This document shows, one piece after another, positions 10,921 to 17,146 of a stretch of DNA of 64,000 nucleotides. Source of the stretch: an uncultured Erythrobacter sp. (GTDB taxonomy: Bacteria > Pseudomonadota > Alphaproteobacteria > Sphingomonadales > Sphingomonadaceae); the NCBI RefSeq assembly GCF_947502395.1, contig NZ_CANMZM010000001.1, positions 1,178,001-1,242,000 on the forward strand. The letters run 5' to 3'. The translations under genes were made by a program, and so were the position numbers. Numbering within the stretch: the stretch's first letter is position 1; each line of letters begins with the position of its first letter. Below the pieces are notes generated by a model, which searched no databases, was not told the DNA's origin, and was given only the letters and a program-made list of their open reading frames with translations.

Positions 10921-13225
10921 TGCCACTGCTGGCATTGGCGCTGATCACCGTGAGCGGATCGCCATCTCCATCAGAATCATTGCCAAGCACATTTATGTTG
11001 GCAAGGGGCGTGTCTTCGTCGGTCGTCTGAGTGGGATCATCCACCGCAGTTGGTGGATCATTCACTTCGATCACGTTGATTGTCGCGGTCGCAACGTTCG
11101 AGCTCAGCGCGGAGTTCTCGAAGAAGATATCAATCGTGCGATCAACTTCACTAGGGCGTTCTCCGAGTGACTGAAAGGTGATCGCTTCCAGAGCATTTTC
11201 ATAGACAGACGCTGGACGCGAACCCGTAATGATTATCTCTGTCGCCGTCCGGGTATATGTGAGCCCTCCCCCCAACGATCCGCTGGCTGCCGTCGAACCA
11301 TTTACAAGCAGCTCATCGCCCGATTGCGGATTTGTGAGTGTGATCGATACCTGCTCAACCTGGCCAACAGGGTTGGTGATCTGGACATCGCTATCGACAA
11401 TACCAACCGCCGCGCCATTCTCCACGAACGTTCCAGAATAAGCCGAACCGCTCGCCGTGCTGTTGTTCTGATCAAGGTCGAGCCGCGGAATGGACACTGT
11501 GGTTCCGCCGGTACCAAGATCAAAGTCAGCATCGCCATCATGCCGGAAAAAGGCTCCCGTAAACCCGTTGGCCAGATTATACTCGATCGTAAAGCTGTTG
11601 GTGTCGAGCCAGTTAAAGCGCGCTGCCGAAGGAACACCACCGGATTCATCCGCAGTTCCCGAAGCGATCACAATCCCTGGATCACTGGTGTCAAAATCCA
11701 CGTTTGTGCCGTTGGCCGACTGGAATGAAGACAGCGTACCAGTGTCAATTACAAGGAACTCACGCGTCTGCGGCGCACCAGCTCCGTCAATATCGGCAAC
11801 TGTGAAATTCACATCTACATTCGCTGGAGCACCGGTATTGGTAAAGAAGATATCCCACTGGATCTCGACTGTTCCAAGACCATTGACTGGCTTACGCAAA
11901 AAGATGCCAAAGTCATCACCAGGGCCGCTGAACTGAACATTTGCTCCTGCCGTGATCGAGACAATTGTCGCTCTCACGCTGATATTCTGACCATTGACAG
12001 TGGCAACATTGAACCAGACCGCCGAGGAGCCTGCCGTCGTTACGCGAGTGCCATCAGGTACTTGGGTGCCATTCTCATTGAAAACGTCAAACGCACCAGA
12101 AACCAGCGCCGTTGGCGCGAGCAAACCCTGCCAGTTCTCAGCAACTAGCGACGCAGTTTCGACCAAACCCAGACGGTTCTCAAGCGTCCAGTCCCCACCC
12201 CGCAGGATGCTACCGGTATCATCAATCGAGGCAGCAATGTCAGCCCCAGTGATCGCCGCCAAATTGTCGATCAGTTGCTGACCAACCGCATCGGCACCAA
12301 CATCACAGCCATAGAGCAAAATATCGCCGCCAACGCTCAACTTCGCGCCGAGAGAAGCAAAAGATGCTGCCAACTCGCCAGTTAGAGCAGCGGAATCAAT
12401 CCTGGTGTCACCCAGCCAGAACATCCCGTTCTCGCCATGACTAACAATATGGATCGCCCCAATATCACTCGCTCCGGCGAGCGCAGCCAGCATTTGGTCA
12501 ACGCCATCACTTGAGCTGTCGATAAACACGATTGTGCCCCGATCCCGCCAAGTCGCAGCCAGCTCCTGATAGTTCTCAACGCTGGTATCGATGAAGATGT
12601 AGTCATTGCCGGTACTCGCCCGGTCCGCAAACGGATCGAGCAAGCCGGTATCGAGATCAAATCCGCCACCCTGAGTTTCGAGGAGTTCAAGGTTGGCCAG
12701 CAAACCACCTTCGCTGAACCAGCGATCCGCCTCGAGAGCCCAAGGCTGCACACTCAACCCGCCTAATGCTCGCTCAACTTCACGGGCCAGCGAAACCGGC
12801 TGGTCCTGCCGCAAATTGCCCAGATAACCTCGGATTGCGTCAGCAACAAAGCCGACACCTGTCGGCTCAATCTCATCCATTGGGACACGATCAAGCCCAA
12901 CCGCGCCGAGAGAGAGTAGCGCGCTGTCATCGCCAACCTCACTGCGATCACCGCGAACATCACCACCGGCGTTCACCCCGTTGGCGCGTCCATCTGACCC
13001 AACAGAACCCAGCGCGTTTGGCGTAACGAATGGCAGCAGAGCCTGATCATGCCGCGAATCAAGCGCCAAAGGCGCAACAGCAACGCCGTTAAGTTGAAAT
13101 TCTTGTGACAAAAAGGCCACCGAGGCCACATCAATAGCGACTGCAGTGACGGCCCCCGCCCCATCGAACATCATCCTTGGCTCGAGCGCGATCAGATGCG
13201 AATTCAGCACCGCCTTATGCGACAT
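1..13225 (-). CDS. Giant DUF4347/LEPR-type repeat adhesin, N-terminal part (C-terminus off the left edge)
   Basis: One reading frame stays open from the ATG at 13225 to the window edge, about 4,400 codons, with the same frame confirmed near 4045 and near 58. The N-terminus carries the motif ALEPRMMFDGAGA (residues 14-26), the LEPR-type leader of very large Gram-negative surface proteins. Residues about 195-350 look like DUF4347, with the motif IHIVSHGENG and a following LLYGCDVG. A non-repeated stretch follows to about residue 700. The rest is a long array of calcium-type repeats with motifs such as DxDGDxLTV and ANFNGTDTITYTISDGxGGT, interleaved with He_PIG-like units (LPPGLxIDxxTGxITGTID). 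No hydrophobic Sec signal is visible, so a type I secretion signal would be expected at the missing C-terminus. Inferred role: cell-surface or matrix adhesin. Very confident that it is a real gene, less so of its ligand. Confidence 0.93.
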   Translation of the reverse strand, partial: MSHKAVLNSHLIALEPRMMFDGAGAVTAVAIDVASVAFLSQEFQLNGVAVAPLALDSRHDQALLPFVTPNALGSVGSDGRANGVNAGGDVRGDRSEVGDDSALLSLGAVGLDRVPMDEIEPTGVGFVADAIRGYLGNLRQDQPVSLAREVERALGGLSVQPWALEADRWFSEGGLLANLELLETQGGGFDLDTGLLDPFADRASTGNDYIFIDTSVENYQELAATWRDRGTIVFIDSSSDGVDQMLAALAGASDIGAIHIVSHGENGMFWLGDTRIDSAALTGELAASFASLGAKLSVGGDILLYGCDVGADAVGQQLIDNLAAITGADIAASIDDTGSILRGGDWTLENRLGLVETASLVAENWQGLLAPTALVSGAFDVFNENGTQVPDGTRVTTAGSSAVWFNVATVNGQNISVRATIVSITAGANVQFSGPGDDFGIFLRKPVNGLGTVEIQWDIFFTNTGAPANVDVNFTVADIDGAGAPQTREFLVIDTGTLSSFQSANGTNVDFDTSDPGIVIASGTADESGGVPSAARFNWLDTNSFTIEYNLANGFTGAFFRHDGDADFDLGTGGTTVSIPRLDLDQNNSTASGSAYSGTFVENGAAVGIVDSDVQITNPVGQVEQVSITLTNPQSGDELLVNGSTAASGSLGGGLTYTRTATEIIITGSRPASVYENALEAITFQSLGERPSEVDRTIDIFFENSALSSNVATATINVIEVNDPPTAVDDPTQTTDEDTPLANINVLGNDSDGDGDPLTVISANASSGTVTINGDGTLNYAPNANFSGTDTITYTISDGRGGTSTAIVPIVIDAVNDRPTLDGNLPPQANQDAQQGIFVDVSGGFDDVEDSNLTFSASNLPAGLSIDSGTGFITGTIDNSASQGGNGGIYTVTITATDSGGLSATQDFSWTVTNPPPQANNDGGSTLEDTPVTFDVLANDQDPDGDDISVVAASAPNGSVVINPDGTITYTPNANFNGPETITYTISDGEGGTSMATVSLFVTAQNDAPMPVGNLPPQTNLDADGGISVDTAAGFNDIDGPTTIYSAASLPPGLSINTNTGEITGTIDNSASQGGTGGVYTVTVTLNDGAGGSAEQTFSWTVSNPGPTANDDTAATDEDTPVNIAVLGNDTDPDGDSLSVVSASAPNGMVVIEADGTLTYTPDADFNGTDTITYTISDGEGGTSTAEVEVTVSAENDAPVPTGTLPPQTNLDADGGISVPTAGAFADVDDTSLIYSATGLPPGLSIDSATGEITGTIDNSASIGGTGGVYDVVVTATDASGASADQSFSWTVTNPAPIAVDDTAATDEDTPVVIDVLPNDSDPDGDALTVISAFASVGQATLVGNQISYTPPANFSGTATITYRISDGEGGTSEATVTVTVNPINDDPTATAIPPVDAEDGETIAVAVADAFSDVDGDDLSFSATDLPPGLSIDPDTGLITGTITPDASQTNGGVYTATITVSDGNGGTVSETITFNVSNPPPQAVDDSAATDEDTPVNIDVLANDSDPDGDPLTVTSADAQNGTVVIEADGTVTYTPNPGFNGSDTITYEISDGNGGTSIATVTVTVADINDTPVTSGSIGDQTHLDNQDINLPVAGAFSDPDGDSLSFSATGLPAGLTIDPDTGIISGTIDNSASQVNGGTYMVTVIADDGRGGTVSQSFTWEVSNPAPIASNDTATTDEDTPVNIPVLANDVDPDGDDLAVIEASAGNGTVTINPDGTLVYTPNPDFNGTDTIVYTISDGEGGESSASVDVIVTPVNDAPTTIGLPNQSGEDGQTVTIPTAGAFSDVDGDDLTFSADGLPPSLIIDPDTGVISGTLASDSSQNGPFVVTVTATDPSGQEVSTTFIYSVQNVPPVAQDDSATTPEDTPVTVAVLANDSDPDGDPLTITSASADNGTVVVNPDGTLTYTPDPDFNGQANVTYTVSDGQGGVATATLTIDVTPENDAPVAVDIPDVTNEDNQSVSVATESFFADVDGDDLTITATGLPPGLTIDPATGIISGTLDIDASQGGPSGDGVYPVTLTADDGNGGTVLQDFIWTVTNPAPTAVNDVASTDEDTAVNIAVLPNDTDPDGDPLTVVSASAPNGTVVIEADGTLTYTPDPDFNGQDTITYTISDGNGGSSTAAVIVTVNPVNDAPVAVDDSVTTDEDTPVTIGVLGNDSDVDGDDLTVTSATSPDGTVTINPDGTLEFTPDPNFNGTTTITYEISDGNGGTATATVTVTVNPINDPPVANPDSATTDEDTPVDINLIANDTDADGDPLTITAANAPNGTVVINGDGTVTYTPDPDFNGTDTITYTISDGNGGFATSTATVTVDPVNDAPVANPIAPQTNPDSTPVSLDVSGNFSDVDGDDLSFSATGLPPGLSIDANGNITGTLDPDASQGGPLGDGVYEVTVTADDGNGGTVSATFAWTVINPPPVASNDNATTNEDTPVNIAVLANDNDPDGDPLTVIAADAPNGTVVIETDGTVTYTPDADFNGTDTITYTISDGNGGTSIAIVTVTVNAVNDAPEATPIGAQNNLDSATVSLPVGGNFSDIDGDTLTFDATGLPPGLTIDPATGEISGTIDPDASQGGPAGDGIYEVTVSADDGNGGTVSTTFSWTVINPPPVALDDSATTDEDTPVNIPVLANDNDPDGDPLTVTSATAPNGTVVIEADGTITYTPNANFNGADTITYTISDGNGGTATATVTVTVDPVNDDPTVDTPLPNLANVDDATVNVPVAVNFSDLDGDNLTFSATGLPPGLSIDTDGNITGTIDPSASQGGPASDGIYTVTVTADDGNGGTVTSSFAWTITNPPPVANDDSATTNEDTPVNISVLANDNDQDGDALSVVSAVATNGTVVIETDGTVTYTPNDDFNGTDTITYTISDGEGGTSTATVTVTVSPINDDPIADPQLTNQTDEDADVIALDVSGNFDDVDGDTLTFTATGLPAGLTIDAAGNITGTIDPSASQGGPASNGIYTVTVTADDSNGGTTSSTFVWTVTNPSPTAAPDTATTDEDVPVQISVLANDNDPDGDALTVSNASAGNGTVTINADGTVTYTPDGDFNGTDTIVYTIDDGEGGTATSTVTVTVNPLNDAPTTVGLPDLTDGNNEVITVPLAPAFADAENDTLTFSATGLPDGLSIDPMTGEVTGTTTVTASSGGPGGDGVYTVTVRATDPSGEFVETTFTWTINNEPPTAVNDSFVGVEDTPQVLNVLDNDIDPDADPNTPIQIIAVEATNGIAVVNADGTITFTPDQNFNGTATVTYTIEDANGDPATAVATIVIAAVNDAPDGTPLPDRADQDGDPIAIDTGVLFSDPEGDTLTFSATNLPAGLSIDPDTGEITGTIDPDASQVNGGVYQTTITADDGNGGVTDVTFVWTVTNPGPTAVDDTASTTEDNPVDIDILANDNDPDGDDLTVVSASAPNGSVVINLDGTLTYTPDPDFNGIDTITYQINDGQGGTSTASVIVTVTAENDDPTAPALPARGNLDADVIALDLSGGFADVDGDPLTFSATGLPTGLSIDAAGNVTGTIDAGASQGGPGGDGIYEVTITADDGNGGTVSATFTWTVTNPAPLASDDTASTAEDTPVNIDVLANDNDPDGDALTVTQASAGNGSVVIEADGTVTYTPDQDFNGTDTISYAISDGNGGTSTATVTVTVSAENDDPTVTPIAPRENVDSAVVVVPTAGNFTDVDGDPLTFSAAGLPAGLDIDPNSGEITGTIDPAASQGGPAGNGIYEVTVTADDGNGGTVSTTFNWTITNPAPTATDDTATTAEDTPTNIDVLANDNDPDGDPLTVITASAANGTVTILPDGTIDYTPAPDFNGIDIISYQISDGNGGVANAVVTVTVDPVNDPPVAVNDTATTGEDTPVTISLLGNDSDVDGDDLTVTDASAPNGTVTINADGTVTYTPDPDFNGTDTITYTISDGNGGTDTATITVVVAPINDDPVALPDTVDTPEDTPTTISVLDNDSDVDGDDLTVTSATSPDGTVTINPDGTITFVPDPNFNGLTTITYEIDDGMGGTATAAVTVNVTPVNDPPAAQDDTATTDEDTPVTVPVLDNDSDIDGDDLTVTSATATNGTVTANPDGTVTYTPDPNFNGTDVITYVIDDGMGGTDTATVTVTVEPINDLPIAADDVVDGVEDQPVTIPVLANDSDPDGDPLTVTEATSPNGTVTINPDGTITFVPDPNFNGPTTITYVIDDGMGGTATATVTVDVEAVNDLPVGETDVAVTDEDTPVTLSPLANDGDLDGDPLTIVSANAPNGTVTINPDGTITYTPNPNFNGTDTIAYQVSDGMGGFDTVTVTVTVNPVNDPPIAADDVTSVDEESAVTIPVLVNDTDADGDPLTVTDASATNGTVTINPDGTVTYVPNPDFFGMDTITYTVSDGNGGTSTATVTVTVINTNEVPVDESEAVSLIGGTTTT

Positions 13226-13846
13226 AAACGACCTACCCTCATTATTGGCCGATTGCGGTTAAGTTAACATGCGCTCAATCCGACCCATAGCAATCCTCGT
13301 TACCACCTTACGCGGCTATAATCACTCTACAAATCGTAAAAGTCTGTATAAAAGCACGGCAATCCAACACCATACACCTAGATTCAAGAACGATTGGCCG
13401 CATCATTTCGATTAGAAACATCAAAATTGCGGCAATACACAACTTATGAGTGGGGAATAATAAAATGCTCGAAGCGCATTAATACCAACTGAACCCCACA
13501 ACGTTAGTAAAGTTGCACGCAAGTAAGTAGGTATTTAGCCAACACACAGCCCTTCTTCCGACTGCAAGAACTGGATGCAATGAAATCAGCCACCCTGCGT
13601 GGCTCGAAAGATCAAGCGATCGACCGAAATGAAATGACAGCCCATTCCTATCGCAATCGCGCTAGCTTAGGGCATGTGTTGAGGCTGGGCGGCAGCCCCC
13701 TCCGATCCCAAAAAGCTATGGACACACCCCCAGTGAGGTGACGCGCCCACCCAACCCCGCAGATACTAAAGGAAAGCCAACGGACTGCGCAGAGCGATGG
13801 ATACTGAAACGCCCCAACCATTGCATCCGAGCGAGACTTTACTCGA
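13226..13846. other. Intergenic region upstream of the giant adhesin gene
   Basis: About 620 bases without a credible gene. It is AT-rich next to the adhesin start (13240-13520), where the adhesin promoter and any control sites should lie. A short minus-strand open frame at 13648-13872 has no family resemblance and overlaps the end of the LuxR-type gene, so I did not call it. No clear terminator hairpin was recognised. Confidence 0.6.
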
Positions 13847-14164
13847 TCACGAAAGTGTCTTGGTCGCCACACCCGAGGGATGGAGGGTGACCGGCGCCTG
13901 TCCAGCCACTAGCGCACTCCCCAACGCGGCCCGACGATGAATCTGAGTCTTGTTGTAGATCCGTCGGAGGTGTGTCGCGACCGTCCAATGGCTGATCTCC
14001 AGCGCCAACGTTATCTCCTTATTCGTCATCCCTTGCGCTGTTAGTCTTGTTATCTCCATTTCCCTTGGTGTTAGCAAATCTTGACTAATTCCGTGTGGAA
14101 CGACTTCATGATTTGCATTGTTGAAATCTTTTCTTGTGGCAACATTCGCGCCATTGGGTTTCAT
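13847..14164 (-). CDS. Small LuxR/GerE-type HTH regulator
   Basis: This 105-residue protein is little more than a LuxR-type DNA-binding domain at residues about 28-85: LTPREMEITRLTAQGMTNKE leads into the recognition helix region SHWTVATHLRRIYNKT. No receiver or ligand-binding domain is present. The ATG at 14164 has a strong Shine-Dalgarno sequence (GGAGGGAA). It is the last gene of the minus-strand cluster 20811-13847 and lies between that cluster and the giant adhesin gene, so it could control either. The targets are inferred from position only. Confidence 0.85.
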   Translation of the reverse strand: MKPNGANVATRKDFNNANHEVVPHGISQDLLTPREMEITRLTAQGMTNKEITLALEISHWTVATHLRRIYNKTQIHRRAALGSALVAGQAPVTLHPSGVATKTLS

Positions 14165-14237
14165 CGTATTCCCTCCACCGACCAGATGACCTAACTAGGT
14201 CAATGAGAATCAAGCATTTTTGCTTTAATCCTCTGGT

Positions 14238-15353
14238 TTAACGGCGAACCCTTGCTCTTAGCGGTATGACATTTGTTGGCCTATTTACGCCAGATGTTTT
14301 CTGTAACCCGAGACTTTCTGCAGATGTGAGCCAGTCATCGCATTGATCGACAATGTCTTCGAGGTAGGTCTCGAAGTCAATCCGAACTCTAGACAGAATA
14401 TAGGGCTCTGCAAGCCAACGCAACACATCTCGACCCGCTTCGGCCATGCGCGAGCGTTGCGAAGCCAACGGAGCCTCGTTCAGGTAACGCTGCTGGATCT
14501 CTTCGAGCGTATCCCAAGGCGATGGCGATCCGAACAGGTTCATGATGTCGTCAGAGCCCAGGATTGCAAACGCGGATTCAAGCAATCCCATCACCTCATT
14601 GCGAAGGACCGCGATATGCCCGTAGGAGACATGTCGCAGGTTGTATCGCAGATCGAGCCCCGCGCGCCTCACGACCGCCATCGAACCGAAGCTCTCGCTG
14701 GAACCATCCTTGCGAATGACCTCGCTGACCCGTTTGTCCTGGAAGAACTGCGAGACCTGAAGGTTGAAATTCGTGAAGAGCTTATGGAAAGGCGCATTCG
14801 GCCGAGCACCCTTCGGTGGCTCTGCATCTGTGTAGCTGAAAACCTTACGATAGGCCGCATATCGATCACGCATCGTGTAGCGCAGGGTCGAGTGCCGGTC
14901 GAACCGGAAAAGTTTGATAGCCCCTTCCCCGTCAGAGAGCCTGACCGTGCCTGCACGGAAAAGCTCCTGCAATTTGAGCACCGCGCGGAATACGCTCGCC
15001 TGCTCCATCTGGAACAGATAATAGAGGTCAGCGATGGCAAGCAGCCGCTCTCGACTGACCTGATCATCATAGACAGGAACCGGCGGTACATAGCGCGCAC
15101 TATCGACATGGTCTGGCGGATCGTCACTCAAACCGATCAAATCCATCAACCCGTGATCCGTTGGTGGCTCCTTTTCTGACTCGCTTTGATCTATCAACGA
15201 TATCAGATCGCTGACCCGTTGGTTTATGGCCTCCGCCAGTTGAGGATCCTTGAGCAGCGCAGGCCGCGCATCCTCCACAAGATACTCCCGCAATGCGGCC
15301 AGCTGGCCGAGAGCGGCCTCAACATCTCCATTGGTCCGAAATTCATCTGTCAT
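14238..15353 (-). CDS. Hypothetical helical protein (371 aa)
   Basis: I do not recognise this family. The protein is soluble in appearance, with no signal peptide or membrane segment. It has an acidic N-terminal third followed by a mixed helical region with conserved-looking stretches such as LFRFDRHSTLRYTMRDRYAAY (about residues 148-168) and a basic tail (PLRARVRR). The ATG at 15353 is preceded by a near-perfect AGGAGGT, so the start is secure. It begins 29 bases after the 586-residue gene and precedes the LuxR-type regulator, so it very probably belongs to the same operon. Function unknown. Confidence 0.82.
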   Translation of the reverse strand: MTDEFRTNGDVEAALGQLAALREYLVEDARPALLKDPQLAEAINQRVSDLISLIDQSESEKEPPTDHGLMDLIGLSDDPPDHVDSARYVPPVPVYDDQVSRERLLAIADLYYLFQMEQASVFRAVLKLQELFRAGTVRLSDGEGAIKLFRFDRHSTLRYTMRDRYAAYRKVFSYTDAEPPKGARPNAPFHKLFTNFNLQVSQFFQDKRVSEVIRKDGSSESFGSMAVVRRAGLDLRYNLRHVSYGHIAVLRNEVMGLLESAFAILGSDDIMNLFGSPSPWDTLEEIQQRYLNEAPLASQRSRMAEAGRDVLRWLAEPYILSRVRIDFETYLEDIVDQCDDWLTSAESLGLQKTSGVNRPTNVIPLRARVRR

Positions 15354-15382
15354 CGGTACCTCCTGTTCCTATTGTCCTTGGT

Positions 15383-17143
15383 TTAACCAGCAGGCTGCGG
15401 CTGGAAGCTCTCTTGCACGAGTGCATCATAGAGCGCGGCAAGATCCCTGAGATGACGGTTCAGTTCCGCCATCTCGCGCCTACCTGCGGCGTAGCGATTG
15501 CAGGTGATCGTCGCGAAATCGAGGTCATCAACCTTTTCGAGGGCTTGAAGCTGCGTCTTACGAGCGCTGCGCAACCTTTCCAGATCACGGCCATTGAGAT
15601 CTGAGCGAAGCAATGTTGGTCGTGACGTGACCGTTTCATTCTCAATCCATGACAACAGCCTGCTCAGGCTGATGCTATTATCACCAACGCCGCTGAATGC
15701 GATTGTCCGATCGTGGATCGAGATACCTGCCCGATCAAGCGCAGATCGGACAGAAGCGACGGCCGTACCAATGGCAGCATTCACTGCACGCGCGCGACCC
15801 AGCAGCGGTCCGAGGGATTCACCGGCAACAAGCACCGAGTAGATTGTCATCAGGTGACACATGATTGCCGCGATAGCCCTGTCATTGGCCTCGGCAGTGA
15901 GAATTCCAATATCGGGATCTCGTAACATCCGATCCCTAGCAAGGTTGATCGGGATGGCTGAGAGGATGGTTTCGATCGTATCATCCCTGCGGGCCAGAAG
16001 CTTGACGAATGGTAAGATCTCTCGGGCAGTCTTGATGCCGTAGAGTGATGACAGTGACAGCAAGTCACGATATATCTGCTCAAACAGCTCGGTCACCCAT
16101 ACTTCGAATGCACCCAGGTCTGCACTGGCTTCGCCAGCGACGCGATCCAGGCCCAGCTCGATTGCACGGATCAGATCGCCTGCTTCATCCTGAACCGAGT
16201 AAACATTTTCGGGCTCAAGCCGATGAAGTTGTGCCATGATCGGTGGCTTAAGAGCGGAAACTGTCTCCGCCGCAACGCCTTGAGCACCTAGGACCGACCC
16301 CGTTCCTTCAATCAGCGAACCTCTTGCGCGAAGAGGATTGAAGCGGAAGGTGTTCACTCCGCCAACCGCTTCTGAAATGATTGTGCGATCCAGGCCCTCA
16401 AGCAACTTTGTCGTCAGTTCGTCGCTGTCCATCGCCAGAGCACCGTCGCTCTTTAAGTCTGGCATCCCGAGCACCGTCAGCAGTCGCTGATCCAGCATCC
16501 GGCCAAACGCGTTGTAAGAATTGCCTCCCGCGCCGCTCGCCAAGCCATGCTGGCCGTCTTGCAAACGCGAAATGGCGTCGACGACATCATCTAGCGATTC
16601 ATTGCAGGCATCATCCGAATGGGACATTGGTTCTTCTCCTGTCTTTAGGCGAGCATTCGGATTGTCACGCTCAGGCTCGCGGGAAGTCTTGAAAGGCTGT
16701 GTTTGGTCTCCGCTGTCGAGGTAGACCAAGATTAGTTTGCGCGCTTCGGACAGCCGATTGTCCAGCTGAGTGTGGTACCTTTTAACCTGCGCGCACTGGC
16801 GAGCATTGAGCTTTGTCTCGCCTTGAAACGCATCGCTCAATTCGCGCTGGTGATAGCCATCCTTGACATAGAATTTTTGGAGCTCTGCGAAGATGTCGCG
16901 GGTTTGTTCAACCTGTTGCTTGGTTAGCTCGTCCATCCCCGTAAGAGCATCGAGATGTTCACATGCAATTTGCAGCGCGTCAGCCTCACGTTGAAGGTAG
17001 GCTGCGACGCGATCTATTTTGCCGCCTTTGGCAACTTCTTCCTGCTCTTGAAGGATACGACTATGATAGGTCGCATATTGCTTGAGCGGGAACCGAACGT
17101 TTTCGATCACCTTCAGGACGTCGTCTTGGTTAGTGCCTGTCAT
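15383..17143 (-). CDS. Hypothetical helical protein (586 aa)
   Basis: No family was recognised. The N-terminal 170 residues are charged and helical (QEQEEVAKGGKIDRVAAYLQ). A Ser/Gly-rich break follows near residues 185-215. The C-terminal part is a long alpha-helical domain containing IKTAREILPFVKLLARRDDTI and ending in a proline-rich tail. There is no signal peptide or obvious membrane span, so it is probably cytoplasmic. The start lies only 3 bases after the stop of the upstream metallopeptidase-like gene, which indicates translational coupling. It may be a structural or partner protein of that product, but this rests on context alone. Confidence 0.8.
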   Translation of the reverse strand: MTGTNQDDVLKVIENVRFPLKQYATYHSRILQEQEEVAKGGKIDRVAAYLQREADALQIACEHLDALTGMDELTKQQVEQTRDIFAELQKFYVKDGYHQRELSDAFQGETKLNARQCAQVKRYHTQLDNRLSEARKLILVYLDSGDQTQPFKTSREPERDNPNARLKTGEEPMSHSDDACNESLDDVVDAISRLQDGQHGLASGAGGNSYNAFGRMLDQRLLTVLGMPDLKSDGALAMDSDELTTKLLEGLDRTIISEAVGGVNTFRFNPLRARGSLIEGTGSVLGAQGVAAETVSALKPPIMAQLHRLEPENVYSVQDEAGDLIRAIELGLDRVAGEASADLGAFEVWVTELFEQIYRDLLSLSSLYGIKTAREILPFVKLLARRDDTIETILSAIPINLARDRMLRDPDIGILTAEANDRAIAAIMCHLMTIYSVLVAGESLGPLLGRARAVNAAIGTAVASVRSALDRAGISIHDRTIAFSGVGDNSISLSRLLSWIENETVTSRPTLLRSDLNGRDLERLRSARKTQLQALEKVDDLDFATITCNRYAAGRREMAELNRHLRDLAALYDALVQESFQPQPAG

Positions 17144-17146
17144 TGA

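Noticed and set aside
129..11936. Many plus-strand open frames of 60-390 codons opposite the giant adhesin (for example 1778-2665 and 3371-4537)
   Set aside because: They are regular shadows of the repeat array: their products are low-complexity, repeat every unit and have no domains, while the minus strand is one continuous coding frame with recognised domains.
13648..13872. 74-codon minus-strand frame before the giant adhesin gene
   Set aside because: It overlaps the end of the LuxR-type gene, lacks a ribosome site and shows no family pattern.
14343..15179. 278-codon plus-strand frame opposite the 371-residue gene
   Set aside because: The minus-strand gene has a near-perfect ribosome site and sits in an operon; the plus frame has neither.
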